In this document: positions 33,431-42,674 of the stretch, one piece after another
Layout of the letters: each line of letters opens with the position of its first letter
Position numbering within the stretch: position 1 is the stretch's first letter
Assembly (NCBI RefSeq): GCF_000317125.1
Contig: NC_019695.1
Coordinates: 6,064,336 to 6,128,335, forward strand
Length of the DNA stretch: 64,000 nt
Reading direction: 5' to 3'
Source of the DNA: Chroococcidiopsis thermalis PCC 7203
GTDB lineage: Bacteria; Cyanobacteriota; Cyanobacteriia; Cyanobacteriales; Chroococcidiopsidaceae
Notes under the pieces: generated by a model
The model's database searches: none
What the model saw: the letters and a program-made list of their open reading frames with translations, nothing else
What the model was told of the DNA's origin: nothing
Position numbers and translations under genes: made by a program

Positions 33431-36355
33431 ATGAACGACTCGCTCCACGAACAAAGCTATGCTTACTTTCTCCAAGAAGCACCGCAATTGTTGCAAGTTT
33501 TGGAAGAGGAATTATTGAATCTGAAAGCCGAGTGGAGTATGAATAAGGTTCATACTCTCATGCGGGTAACTCACACGCTTAAAGGCTCGGCGGCTTGTGT
33601 TGGTTTGGACAGTATCAAGCAGATCGCACACTCTTTTGAAGATATTTTCCGCCACCTGTGCCGACCGGAAGTTACGCTCGATCGCGAAACGGAAGCCTTA
33701 CTATTTGAAGCTTATGACTGCCTGCGTACCCCTTTGATGGCAGAAATTACTGGCAGCCACAGTCATGATGCCGAAGTCTTCGATCGCGCTGCCGCAGTTT
33801 TTAGCGAATTGCAAGCAAAACTAGGAGTTAATTTCGCGTCAGAAGTCGAAATTCCTAACTCAGATGAATTGGGGTTTGATGTCACCAAATCTATTTTTGA
33901 AGTTGGAGTAGCTCAACGCCTGGCAGAGATCGATCGTGCTTTAGCTGGTGGGGAAGTGGAGACGATCGCGATCGCGCTGCAAACTCAAGCCGAAGTCTTT
34001 TTGGGCTTGGCAGAGTCTTTAAATTTACCGGGATTTGGAGCGATCGCCAGTGCGGCGATCGCAGCTTTGGCTGGCGATCCCGACAAAGCGATAACCATTG
34101 CCCAAATAGCCCTAGCAGACTTTCAACAAGGGCAAGCATCCATCCTAGCAGGCGATCGCAGTGGAGGTGGGAGCCCTTCGGCGCAGTTGTTGGAATTGGT
34201 GGGAGGAGAGGACAAGGAAGACAAGGGGGACAAGGGGGACAAGGGGGACAAGGAAGACAAGGGGACAAGGGGACAAGGAAGCTTTTCTTCCCCAACTCCC
34301 CCAGCTCTCTTCTCCCCGACTCCCACTCTCCCACTCCCGACTCCCGAAGATGAAAACTCCTTGTTAGAGTCAATCTGGACGATCGCCGAACCTGTAGACG
34401 ATGAGGAAGCAGAACTATCAGAGCCGTCAGAGACAGTCACCACAGCAACCAATACTAACTCCGAGCGATCGGTGTCGCCACCTTCATCTTTAGCGAAAAG
34501 AGATGCAGCTATGTCGGATACAGTCAGAGTTAATGTCGGGCATTTAGAGCGGCTGAATTATTCGATTGGCGAATTGCTGACTAATCAAAACCGCCAGACT
34601 TTACAAGATGAAAAACTACAAGGCGGGATGCAAGGGTTACTTGAATTAATCCAACAGCAACAGCAAATGTTGATGGAACTCAAGCAGCGCTTGGACTTAC
34701 AGGAAAAAGACAGTTCTAGTAAACTTGCCGTGTTGGTGCAATCTTTATTAGCAAATGGAGCGCAACTGCAAGCAACTGGGGATGAAATTGACATTTATAC
34801 TCGTCAGTCTAGCCAGATGTTGGAAAAACAAAGCCGCTTGTTAAATAGCGTGCGAGATGAGTTTTTGACAGCGAGAGTTATTCCCATCAGCGTTGTTTTC
34901 GATCGCCTGCCCCCTATTTTAAGACAACTAGAAACTCTGCACGATAAGTCTGTAGCGTTGGATTTCAGCGGTAAAGAAGTATTAATAGACAAAGCCGTCG
35001 CTGAAAAACTTTACGACCCCCTTTTGCATTTGGTGCGCAATGCCTTCGATCATGGTATTGAGCCTAAGTCTAGGCGATCGCAATTGGGGAAAGCGTCAAC
35101 GGGTCGAATTGCCATTCGTGCTTTTCATCAAGGCAGCCACCTGACAATTGAAATCCAAGATGACGGACAAGGACTCAATTACGATCGCATTCGCCAACGA
35201 GCGCTCGAAATGGGTTTAGTTTCACCAGTTGACGCTAGCAGTCTCAGCGAAGTTCAGCTAATGGATTTTATTTTTGAACCAGGCTTTTCGACTGCGGCTC
35301 AGGTGAACAACCTTTCAGGACGAGGTGTGGGACTAGACGTGGTTCGCGCTCAGTTACATTCTCTTCAAGGAGCGATCGCGGTTTATTCTCAACCCCAACG
35401 CGGTACGACTTTCATCCTCCAAATTCCCTTAAGTTTGACAATTGCGAAATTATTTCTCTGTCAGGTTGGTTCTACTACCTATGCTTTACTCGGAAGCGCG
35501 ATCGAGCAAATCTTACTACCTCAACCAGAACAATTGCGCCCTTGGCGGGGAGGTAAGGTATTGCGATGGGGTGAAGCAAATGCAGAACAGTTAATTCCTG
35601 TTTTACCCCTGAAAGGAATTTTGCCCTACTTTGCACCGCTAACGTCTCCTGCTGATAGTTCCACCGCTCTACAAGGACGCATTGTATTGCTACGCTATCA
35701 AGACCAACTTATAGCAGTAGAAATAGACCAGGCGATCGGCGAACAAGAATTGGTGATTCGACCTCTAGACCCGACGATCGTTCCGCCTAGCTATGTTTAT
35801 GGTGGTAGTATTTTGGCTGATGGCAAACTTACCCTGGCAATTGACACTACTGCTTTAGCAAAGTACGTACTAGAGCGACAAGTAACTCAGGGCATGGGGC
35901 AGGTGAGGAGTGACAAGGATAGCAGTCTACTAGGTAGCGTTACGCCTATGCGCTCGATTGGGGAATTGCCATCGAAACAAACTGCTGTGGGAGCAAAAAT
36001 CTTGTTAGTCGATGATTCGCTCACTTGGCGACAAACTTTAGCACTGACGCTACAACAGGCTGGATATCTAGTGATACAAGCAGATAACGGTCGCGAGGCA
36101 ATGACACAAATGCGATCGCATCCCGATTTTGGGGCGATCGTCTGCGATTTAGAAATGCCAGAAATGAATGGCTTGGAATTACTCCACTACTGTCGTCAAT
36201 CTTCAAGTTTTGCCCAAATTCCCTTTTTAGTTTTGACTGCTAATACTGATGCAGAAAATCGGACGGCAGCAATGGAATTAGGCGCAACTGACTATATCAA
36301 TAAATCGCGATCGCATCAGGAACTTTTGGCAACTGTGGCTCAGTTAGTTCGATAA
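33431..36355 (+). CDS. pixL: hybrid CheA-like kinase (PixL type)
   Basis: The kinase of the phototaxis pathway, 974 residues. An Hpt domain comes first with the phosphorylated histidine H48 (VTHTLKGSAACVG). A helical region and dimerisation segment follow. The kinase core shows HLVRNAFDHGIEP, DDGQGL and GRGVGLDVV. CheW-like and C-terminal receiver (KILLVDDSLTW, CDLEMPEMN, INKSRSH) domains complete it. Residues 260-300 are a repetitive linker (EDKEDKGDKGDKGDKEDKG, then proline-rich). It is written by the same tandem DNA repeat found between genes elsewhere in the window, and the frame stays open. Confidence 0.9.
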   Translation: MNDSLHEQSYAYFLQEAPQLLQVLEEELLNLKAEWSMNKVHTLMRVTHTLKGSAACVGLDSIKQIAHSFEDIFRHLCRPEVTLDRETEALLFEAYDCLRTPLMAEITGSHSHDAEVFDRAAAVFSELQAKLGVNFASEVEIPNSDELGFDVTKSIFEVGVAQRLAEIDRALAGGEVETIAIALQTQAEVFLGLAESLNLPGFGAIASAAIAALAGDPDKAITIAQIALADFQQGQASILAGDRSGGGSPSAQLLELVGGEDKEDKGDKGDKGDKEDKGTRGQGSFSSPTPPALFSPTPTLPLPTPEDENSLLESIWTIAEPVDDEEAELSEPSETVTTATNTNSERSVSPPSSLAKRDAAMSDTVRVNVGHLERLNYSIGELLTNQNRQTLQDEKLQGGMQGLLELIQQQQQMLMELKQRLDLQEKDSSSKLAVLVQSLLANGAQLQATGDEIDIYTRQSSQMLEKQSRLLNSVRDEFLTARVIPISVVFDRLPPILRQLETLHDKSVALDFSGKEVLIDKAVAEKLYDPLLHLVRNAFDHGIEPKSRRSQLGKASTGRIAIRAFHQGSHLTIEIQDDGQGLNYDRIRQRALEMGLVSPVDASSLSEVQLMDFIFEPGFSTAAQVNNLSGRGVGLDVVRAQLHSLQGAIAVYSQPQRGTTFILQIPLSLTIAKLFLCQVGSTTYALLGSAIEQILLPQPEQLRPWRGGKVLRWGEANAEQLIPVLPLKGILPYFAPLTSPADSSTALQGRIVLLRYQDQLIAVEIDQAIGEQELVIRPLDPTIVPPSYVYGGSILADGKLTLAIDTTALAKYVLERQVTQGMGQVRSDKDSSLLGSVTPMRSIGELPSKQTAVGAKILLVDDSLTWRQTLALTLQQAGYLVIQADNGREAMTQMRSHPDFGAIVCDLEMPEMNGLELLHYCRQSSSFAQIPFLVLTANTDAENRTAAMELGATDYINKSRSHQELLATVAQLVR
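34211..34280. repeat. tandem GACAAGGGG-type repeat inside pixL
   Basis: About seven units of GACAAGGGG or GACAAGGAA, read in frame as DKG/DKE. The same repeat lies between genes at 53755-53812, 57846-57973 (reverse strand) and 61641-61735. Confidence 0.9.
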
Positions 36356-36437
36356 AGTGTCATTGGTCATTTGTCATTCGTCATTTGTAATTAGTGAGTG
36401 GCTGATTTTGACTTTTGACTTTTAACTTTTGACTTAC

Positions 36438-36944
36438 CTACATCATTTGCCGCGATCGCACTTCTCTGACAAACTGTTCTGGATTATCTGGAGTCAGGAC
36501 GATCGTGCGCTGCGGAAATCTCAAAATTACAGATCGCAGGGGATCGGTAGCATAAGCTTGATAGGAACCAAGGCGATCGTTGCGAAACCGTCCAGTTATC
36601 GCAAATAATCCCCCATTTCCCCACGTTCGTAGCGAGTTGTCCATAGCGTGCGGATTGCTCTCAGCATTGATTAGCTGCGTTAATGGAATCTTAGAATTCC
36701 AGCCAAAGCGCTGAATGTAAAGTGCGTCATTTGTTAGTTTGTATCCTCTAACACCGAACAGCGCCGATGCAATAAGAATTGCTAGAGGTAGTACAACCAT
36801 TGCTAGTAGCCAGAAAAAATTGTTCCGTTCTTCCCCTACTAATAAGCCAATCAAAGCTACCCCTAGCAAAATAGAGCTAAAGAGCATAGTACTGAAAATG
36901 AGTGACTTATCCCAAGGGGCATTAAAAACCGTACCCGTATACAT
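36438..36944 (-). CDS. two-helix membrane protein with PH-like domain
   Basis: From the ATG at 36944, preceded by GGAGGG, the protein has 168 residues. Two hydrophobic segments (LIFSTMLFSSILLGVALIGL and NNFFWLLAMVVLPLAILIAS) are followed by a soluble C-terminal domain (YKLTNDALYIQRFGWNSKIP, then PLTQLINAE and VILRFPQRTIVLTPDNPEQF). This resembles bacterial PH-domain proteins of unknown role. The frame extends to 37007, but the extra 21 residues have no ribosome-binding site. There is no operon partner. Confidence 0.72.
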   Translation of the reverse strand: MYTGTVFNAPWDKSLIFSTMLFSSILLGVALIGLLVGEERNNFFWLLAMVVLPLAILIASALFGVRGYKLTNDALYIQRFGWNSKIPLTQLINAESNPHAMDNSLRTWGNGGLFAITGRFRNDRLGSYQAYATDPLRSVILRFPQRTIVLTPDNPEQFVREVRSRQMM

Positions 36945-37211
36945 AAGTTCCCTCCACTTTTCAAACTTCAGAATAGTTTGACTGTAGTATCGATCGCCAA
37001 CTACCAACTACCCATTACCAACTACCCATTACCAATTCATATCAAAATCTTTCTTCCCCTTGACACTTGCCTACCTCTTTCGGGCTAACTTATGCTGCTC
37101 GAAATGCTGCTAAACGAGCCTTTTCGACCGCTAATTATAGGCGTTGAAAAATGTTAAGTTGGCAGAGCGCGATCGCCTAAACTCATTATTTACTCAACTC
37201 TTGTAGAAACC

Positions 37212-38657
37212 TTGTCAGCTCTCAGCAATACGCAACCTCTAGCGGCTGTAACAGAATTAACCACCACCCACCAGCCGCCGATAATTTCTAAACCCGTCCT
37301 TCGGACTAGCCTCAAGGCTTCTACTATCGATGGTGTTTTTGCTGCCATCTTTTCTAGCGTTACCAGTGGTGTCTTACTAACTAACTTTTTGCTTCAGTTG
37401 GGGGCAAATCCTTTAGAAGTTGGAATGCTCTCTTCGATTCCAATGCTGACGAGTTTACTACAACCATTAGGAGCATACTTAGCCGAACGAAGTAGCAGCC
37501 GTCACTTTTTTTGTTGGTGGACTTTTATCCCCGCACGACTGTTATGGTTAATTCCCATCGCAGGTATTTGTTGGATTGTTTGGTTTAATACTAACTCTCA
37601 CCAATTAGTCAGTTTGACTTTGGTAACAATTTTTGCTAGCAACATTCTTGCAGGCTTGGGGACTTCCTCATGGTTGAGCTGGATGGCGGCTTTAGTCCCC
37701 CATCGCTTGCGGGGTCGATATTTTGGCTTTCGCAATAGTGCGGCAAGTTTGACGACTTTAATCGCCGTACCACTAGCCGGATTTGCGATTTCAATTCTGC
37801 CTGGTAGCACCATTCAAGGATACGGGATCGTCTTGGGATTGGGAATTATTGCAGGAATTCTCAGTTTGGCGTGTCAAAATTTTATGGTCGATGTCAATCC
37901 CCAATTGCCACCACCATCGCTGTTATCGCCATCAAAATCAAATGCTCTAGCAGTAGCAGAAGTCATACAACCGCCGCCAATTTTTAGCTTGTTCCGAGAT
38001 TTAAATTTTGTCAAATTTCTGCTGTACTTCGGTTTGTGGGCATTTGCGGTTAACTTAATCGTGCCGTTCTATAACCTTTACTTGCTAGACAATTTAAAAC
38101 TAGACCTCAATTGGGTGTCTTTATATACGAGTCTCCATGCAGGCACGAACTTGGTGATGCTGCTTATTTGGGGTAAGCTAGCCGATCGCCTGGGGAATCG
38201 TCCCTTATTGTTGATAGTAGGGATTTTAGTGGGAGTTTTACCTTTATTTTGGCTGGGAACGGGAAATAACTTATTATCGCTGTGGTTGTGGTTGCCGCTC
38301 ATTCACCTGGTTAAAGGTTCCCTGTGGGCAGCAATTGACTTGTGTAGTAACAATATCCAAATGGAATTAGCACCCAAGTCCCATCCTTCCAGTTATTTTG
38401 CGATCGCTGCTGCCACTGCTGGGGTATTTGGCGCTTTGGGGACAACTGTAGGCAGTCAACTCGCAACTTTAGATGCGATCGGCGGTCTACCTGGAGTGTT
38501 TATTATTTCTGCTATTGTGCGCTTACTTGCTTTATTTCCCTTAATTTTCGTCCGCGAACCGCGCAGCCAGCCTCTTACGCAAGTTTTGCGTCACTTACGG
38601 AAACCGCAATTAGTAACACAGGAGCCTGCAACAAGCGCGACTAATTCTGCACAATAA
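37212..38657 (+). CDS. MFS transporter
   Basis: A 481-residue integral membrane protein with about twelve helices and a central cytoplasmic loop (DVNPQLPPPSLLSPSKSNAL). It belongs to the major facilitator superfamily. The motif RLRGRYFGFRNSAASLTTLI fits the region between helices 4 and 5, and GKLADRLGNRPLLLIVGILV fits motif A. The substrate is unknown. No ATG gives the N-terminus. The start is taken as TTG at 37212, since the frame closes at a stop near 37155. No neighbouring gene suggests a substrate. Confidence 0.8.
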   Translation: MSALSNTQPLAAVTELTTTHQPPIISKPVLRTSLKASTIDGVFAAIFSSVTSGVLLTNFLLQLGANPLEVGMLSSIPMLTSLLQPLGAYLAERSSSRHFFCWWTFIPARLLWLIPIAGICWIVWFNTNSHQLVSLTLVTIFASNILAGLGTSSWLSWMAALVPHRLRGRYFGFRNSAASLTTLIAVPLAGFAISILPGSTIQGYGIVLGLGIIAGILSLACQNFMVDVNPQLPPPSLLSPSKSNALAVAEVIQPPPIFSLFRDLNFVKFLLYFGLWAFAVNLIVPFYNLYLLDNLKLDLNWVSLYTSLHAGTNLVMLLIWGKLADRLGNRPLLLIVGILVGVLPLFWLGTGNNLLSLWLWLPLIHLVKGSLWAAIDLCSNNIQMELAPKSHPSSYFAIAAATAGVFGALGTTVGSQLATLDAIGGLPGVFIISAIVRLLALFPLIFVREPRSQPLTQVLRHLRKPQLVTQEPATSATNSAQ

Positions 38658-38754
38658 AGGTGAGTAGTGAGTGGTAAGTAGTGAGTAGTGAGTCGTCACC
38701 TCCGACTCCCGACTCCCAACTCCCGACTCCCGTTTTCTCACCCGAATCAACAGC

Positions 38755-39744
38755 ATGAATCAAGTAGATTACCTCCGAATTAGCTTAATCGATCGCTGTA
38801 ACTTTCGGTGCCAGTATTGTATGCCCGAAGGTGCAGAGCTGGATTATATTTTGCGACAACAGCTATTGACGGCTGAGGAATTGCTAACTTTAATTCGCGA
38901 GGTATTCATTCCAGTAGGGTTTACGCGATTTCGATTGACTGGCGGCGAACCATTACTGCATCCGCAGGTTGTGGAAATTGTCCGGGCGATCGCAACTCTA
39001 CCTCAAACTCAAGACCTGGCGATGACAACAAACGCATTTTTGTTGGCAAACAAGGCACAAAATCTCTACGATGCCGGGTTAAGACGGATCAATATCAGCC
39101 TCGACTCCCTCGATCCTGAAGTGTTCGATCGCATTGTGGGTAGTCGCGGACGTTCCCGTTGGCAGCAGGTTTGGGACGGCATTCTCGCCGCGCATCGGGT
39201 GGGTTTCGACCCCTTGAAATTGAATGTCGTCGTGATTCCTGGGGTAAATGATTGCGAAGTCTTAGATTTAGCCGCCCTTACCCTAACTCGTTACTGGCAC
39301 GTCCGGTTTATTGAATTTATGCCTATCGGTAACTCACAACTATTTGGCGATCGCGGTTGGGTTGCTTCGGCTGAGTTACGCCAGCGCATCTGCGAGGCTT
39401 ACGGCTTAGTCGAGTCGCAAGTGCGGGGTAATGGACCTGCTGACGTATTTCAAATTCCTGGGGCAAAAGGGACGCTGGGATTTATCAGCCAAATGTCAGA
39501 ATGTTTTTGCGATCGCTGCAATCGAATGCGTCTGTCTGCTGATGGCTGGCTGCGTCCCTGTCTGCTCAACGAAATGGGACAAATTGACCTTAAATCTGCC
39601 CTGCGCGCTGGCGTTCCTACTACTGAAATTCGCGATCGAGTAGCCCAACTACTTGCCCTGAAATCGGAGATTAATTACAAACAAAGAGAATCTGGAACAT
39701 CTGCCGGAACTTATGCCCGTACCATGTCGCAAATTGGCGGATAG
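38755..39744 (+). CDS. moaA: GTP 3',8-cyclase (MoaA)
   Basis: Radical-SAM enzyme for the first step of molybdenum cofactor synthesis. The 329 residues have the radical-SAM cluster motif C15-x3-C19-x2-C22 (CNFRCQYC), the GGEPLL motif and the second cluster at [18 protein letters not shown]. The C-terminal end is shorter than the enterobacterial Gly-Gly tail but finishes MSQIGG, so the active-site glycines are kept. Molybdenum cofactor is needed for nitrate reductase, which links loosely to nirA. Other moa genes are absent here. Confidence 0.95.
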   Translation: MNQVDYLRISLIDRCNFRCQYCMPEGAELDYILRQQLLTAEELLTLIREVFIPVGFTRFRLTGGEPLLHPQVVEIVRAIATLPQTQDLAMTTNAFLLANKAQNLYDAGLRRINISLDSLDPEVFDRIVGSRGRSRWQQVWDGILAAHRVGFDPLKLNVVVIPGVNDCEVLDLAALTLTRYWHVRFIEFMPIGNSQLFGDRGWVASAELRQRICEAYGLVESQVRGNGPADVFQIPGAKGTLGFISQMSECFCDRCNRMRLSADGWLRPCLLNEMGQIDLKSALRAGVPTTEIRDRVAQLLALKSEINYKQRESGTSAGTYARTMSQIGG

Positions 39745-39771
39745 TAGGGGCGCACAGCTGTGCGCCCCTAC
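39744..39771. repeat. 28-bp perfect palindrome, GTAGGGGCGCACAG family
   Basis: GTAGGGGCGCACAG plus its reverse complement. It begins on the last base of the moaA stop codon. Partial repeats CCCCTACCCCCAATTTCTG follow. Confidence 0.9.
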
Positions 39772-39842
39772 CCCCAATTTCTGCGCGCCCCTACCCCCAA
39801 TTTCTGTGCGCCCTCATCCAAAATCAAACGGGTAAAAATCAA

Positions 39843-39875
39843 CAAGCCCTCCAATTGACGGAATCGGAGGGCTTG
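39843..39875 (-). terminator. rho-independent terminator of rpsD
   Basis: CAAGCCCTCC and GGAGGGCTTG form a perfect 10-bp stem around a 13-base loop. On the minus strand it is followed by TTGATTTTTACC. It lies about 75 bases past the rpsD stop. Confidence 0.8.
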
Positions 39876-39949
39876 ATATTAAAAATTACAAAACTTAATC
39901 ATAGGATCGTCAATGGCGCACCGCAGCCGCACGAGTGCAGCCATCGAAA

Positions 39950-40558
39950 TTAAGCCTGTCTGGAATAGTATTCAACTACCAACAGTTCGTTCACTTGCAG
40001 GGCGACCCATTCGCGCTCAATGACGCTGTTAACTTTACCTTCCAGCTTATTCTTATCAAATTCGAGGTGGCTGGGTAGGTTTGCTAAACCAGGATACTGG
40101 AGATTATTTTCTACTAACTGCCGCGATTGCGCTTTATTTTTGATCCCAATGACTTCCCCTGGACGACATTGATAGCTAGCGATATTAACTTCACGACCGT
40201 TTACCATAACGTGACCGTGATTGACTAGCTGCCGCGCTGCTGGGATTGTGGGAGCCATACCCATGCGAAAAACGGTATTATCCAAACGCATTTCCAACAG
40301 TTGCAACAGCACTTGTCCGGTAGAGCCAGTCACTCTTCTTGCCCGCCGCACGTAACGCAGCAACTGCTTTTCAGTCAAGCCGTAGTTAAAGCGGAGCTTT
40401 TGCTTTTCTTCCAAACGAATAGCATACTCAGAACGCTTCTTGCGAGCCTGTCCGTGTTGTCCAGGTGGGTAGGAGCGTCTGGCATTTTTCCGAGTCAAAC
40501 CTGGCAGATCGCCCAGGCGACGAACAACTCTTAGTCTTGGTCCTCGATAGCGGGACAT
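39950..40558 (-). CDS. rpsD: 30S ribosomal protein S4
   Basis: S4 nucleates 30S assembly by binding 16S rRNA and represses its own operon in many bacteria. The 202 residues match well: [20 protein letters not shown] at the start, [18 protein letters not shown] (the S4 RNA-binding motif), and [20 protein letters not shown] at the end. In cyanobacteria rpsD usually stands apart from the main ribosomal clusters, as it does here. It is convergent with moaA, with a terminator between them. Confidence 0.97.
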   Translation of the reverse strand: MSRYRGPRLRVVRRLGDLPGLTRKNARRSYPPGQHGQARKKRSEYAIRLEEKQKLRFNYGLTEKQLLRYVRRARRVTGSTGQVLLQLLEMRLDNTVFRMGMAPTIPAARQLVNHGHVMVNGREVNIASYQCRPGEVIGIKNKAQSRQLVENNLQYPGLANLPSHLEFDKNKLEGKVNSVIEREWVALQVNELLVVEYYSRQA

Positions 40559-40801
40559 TCAATCTTCCTCTGCTTAATTCTGCGCGAACTATTCCAAAAC
40601 TATAATTATAAGTCTAAAAGCTTGTGTCTGAAAAGCCCTGGTTAGTGGCTAGTGGCTAGTGGCTAGTCGTAGAATTCTTCATCTAGTCACTAGTCACCAG
40701 CCAATAGTCACTGACAACTGGTCGCTGATAACTCATAATTGATAACTGATAACTGATACCCTCAAATTGTAGTTATTTACAAATTTCTTGGTGGGAGTGT
40801 T

Positions 40802-41401
40802 ATGGGGAAAACAATGTATTTAGTGGCTGGCTCTTTGGCGATCGCCGGTTGGATCGGTAGCAATTTTCCTGCAACTGGGGCTGAAATTGTCACCGACTCT
40901 TTACGCAACGGCTATCGTGCTTGTACGGGGCGAATGCTCAATTCTGGAGTTTCACCGGAAGCAGCAGCAAGAGCCTGTGCGGGAGCGCTTTACCCGAAGG
41001 ATGTCGCTCGTTGCGTGACGAGAATTGAGGGGCAGACGGAAATTTCTGCCCAAGATGCTTTAGCAACTTGCACCCAAGCCCGCCGACCTGTAGAGTTGTC
41101 AAGATGTGTCGTTGGCATTAGCGAAAATAGTCAAGGGCAGCCCGTACCAGGAGTATTAGATTTTTGCGGTCGCAGTTTATTACCAATTCGTTATGCTGAA
41201 TGTGTCGTTGGATTGCGGCGAGAAATTAATGAGTTAGCTCCTACCCAAGCAATGGAAACTTGTATTAGTGCAGGCGATCGCCCTTTGGATTTTGCACCTA
41301 ATTTTATTCCCCAAGGTCAATTACAACCACCAGTCACATCTCCGGCTCTGACTACACCTGCAACACCCGAACAAACTGCTCCCGCGCCAGATGCACCTTA
41401 G
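40802..41401 (+). CDS. exported cysteine-repeat protein, cyanobacterial
   Basis: 199 residues. A signal peptide (MGKTMYLVAGSLAIAGWIGS, then NFPATGA) leads to a mature region of four imperfect repeats, each with an early cysteine followed about ten residues later by a second (for example RACAGALYPKDVARCV, ATCTQARRPVELSRCV, DFCGRSLLPIRYAECV). A proline/threonine-rich tail ends the protein. The pairing suggests disulfide-linked helical hairpins outside the cytoplasm. I do not know a function. The gene has its own GGGAG upstream and stands alone. Confidence 0.7.
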   Translation: MGKTMYLVAGSLAIAGWIGSNFPATGAEIVTDSLRNGYRACTGRMLNSGVSPEAAARACAGALYPKDVARCVTRIEGQTEISAQDALATCTQARRPVELSRCVVGISENSQGQPVPGVLDFCGRSLLPIRYAECVVGLRREINELAPTQAMETCISAGDRPLDFAPNFIPQGQLQPPVTSPALTTPATPEQTAPAPDAP

Positions 41402-41402
41402 A

Positions 41403-41440
<38 letters not shown>

Positions 41441-41558
41441 TCCTGTACGGGCGGGTTTTGCGGCAAGATTTTTGGTCGTAGCCATGAATTGTTGACTAAA
41501 CCCGCCCCTACGGTTTCCTGATAACTGATAACTGATAACTGATAACCGACTCCCCGTT

Positions 41559-42380
41559 ATGAACCAAGAAATTAAATTACTCGTCCTCGATATTGATGGG
41601 ACGATCGCGGGTAAGTCAAATCAAATTCATGCCAAAGTTAAAAAAGCGATTCAAGCAGTGCGGGCAAAAGGCATACAAGTGGCTGTAGCAACAGGACGAA
41701 TGTATCGTTCTGCCCTACGTTTCCATCATGAGATAGGTTCGACTTTGCCTCTACTTGCCTATCAAGGTGCTTGGATTCAAGATCCAGCTACCCAGAAAAT
41801 GCACCGTCATTGGACTGTTGCCAAGCAAACAGCAATTCAACTGTTAGATTACTTCGAGCAACCTGAATTGCGATCGCTGCTTTCGGTTCATTTCTATATC
41901 AACGATTGCCTCTACGTGCGCGAACTGACTTCTGAAACTCGACTTTACTCCGAACGCTCTGGGATTGAAGCGATCGCGGTGGGAGATTTACGCCAAGCTT
42001 TAACAACAGAACCAACAAAAGTATTAGCTCTGTGCGACGATACCGAAATCATCGATAACTTACTCAGCAGTCTGCGCCAGCAATATACCCCTGCTGAACT
42101 GTACCTGACTAAATCCGTTGCTACCTTCTTTGAAGCAACCAACCCTTCGATTAATAAGGGTGTAGGCGTGCGTTACTTAGCTGAAGAACTCCTGGGAATC
42201 ACTGCTGCTAACGTGATGGCAATTGGTGACAACTTTAACGATGTAGAGATGCTAGAGTATGCCGGGATCGGTGTAGCGATGGGTAATGCTCCATCTGACG
42301 TACAGGCGATCGCTCAGTGGGTAGCGCCTAGTGTCGAGCAAAATGGTGTTGCAGTTGCAATTGAAAAATTCTTACTTTAA
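41559..42380 (+). CDS. HAD-IIB (Cof-type) phosphatase
   Basis: A soluble haloacid-dehalogenase-family hydrolase of 273 residues, probably acting on a sugar phosphate or nucleotide. Motif I is LVLDIDGTIAG, motif II is VAVATGR, and motifs III and IV are KGVGVRYL and GDNFNDVEMLEYAG. A C2B-type cap lies between motifs II and III. The Cof family acts on many small phosphates, so the substrate cannot be named. The gene follows a tandem repeat patch (GATAACTGATAACT) and has no close neighbours. Confidence 0.88.
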   Translation: MNQEIKLLVLDIDGTIAGKSNQIHAKVKKAIQAVRAKGIQVAVATGRMYRSALRFHHEIGSTLPLLAYQGAWIQDPATQKMHRHWTVAKQTAIQLLDYFEQPELRSLLSVHFYINDCLYVRELTSETRLYSERSGIEAIAVGDLRQALTTEPTKVLALCDDTEIIDNLLSSLRQQYTPAELYLTKSVATFFEATNPSINKGVGVRYLAEELLGITAANVMAIGDNFNDVEMLEYAGIGVAMGNAPSDVQAIAQWVAPSVEQNGVAVAIEKFLL

Positions 42381-42440
42381 ATCAGTCATTTGTCAGTTGT
42401 CAGTTGTCATTGGCAAGCGTTCTACTAACGACGAATGACC

Positions 42441-42510
42441 AAAAATCAGAAAGGACACCAACGACTGTCCGTGTTTCGTCTTGGTGTCCTGACTGGTTCG
42501 CTCCTCACAC
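42441..42510 (-). ncRNA. candidate small RNA with own promoter and terminator
   Basis: On the minus strand a -35 GTGACA (42545-42540), a 17-base spacer and a -10 TAATAT (42522-42517) predict a start near 42510. The transcript would begin GUGUGAGGAGCGAACC. It would end in a perfect 10-bp hairpin, AGGACACCAA with TTGGTGTCCT (42490-42481 and 42461-42452), then TTCTGATTTTT. The length is about 70 nt. The loop carries GACGAAACACGGACAG. The size and shape recall short cyanobacterial sRNAs such as Yfr2, but the match is not proved. It has no coding frame. Confidence 0.6.
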
Positions 42511-42516
42511 ACCCTT

Positions 42517-42545
42517 ATATTAGAGTAATGTTCTTGATTTGTCAC
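42517..42545 (-). promoter_or_regulatory. sigma70-type promoter of the small RNA
   Basis: GTGACA - 17 bases - TAATAT on the minus strand, pointing to the hairpin at 42452-42490. The elements are each one change from the consensus. Confidence 0.6.
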
Positions 42546-42674
42546 CCCCTTGAACGCTAATTTCTACCTAAAGACAGATAAGATTTGCCTATAGAGCAAG
42601 ATGCCTTATACAGTGACCAGTGACCAGTGACCAGTGACCGGTGACTAGTGACCAGTTTTATACTGTTCGCTAGT

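Noticed and set aside
34123-34452. A 109-residue minus-strand frame inside the pixL gene
   Set aside because: It lies antisense to a well-supported kinase gene and reads the tandem repeat as serine and proline runs.
42501-42512. Plus-strand CTCCTCACACAC as a Yfr1 gene
   Set aside because: There is no terminator hairpin after it on that strand. The promoter and hairpin lie on the other strand.
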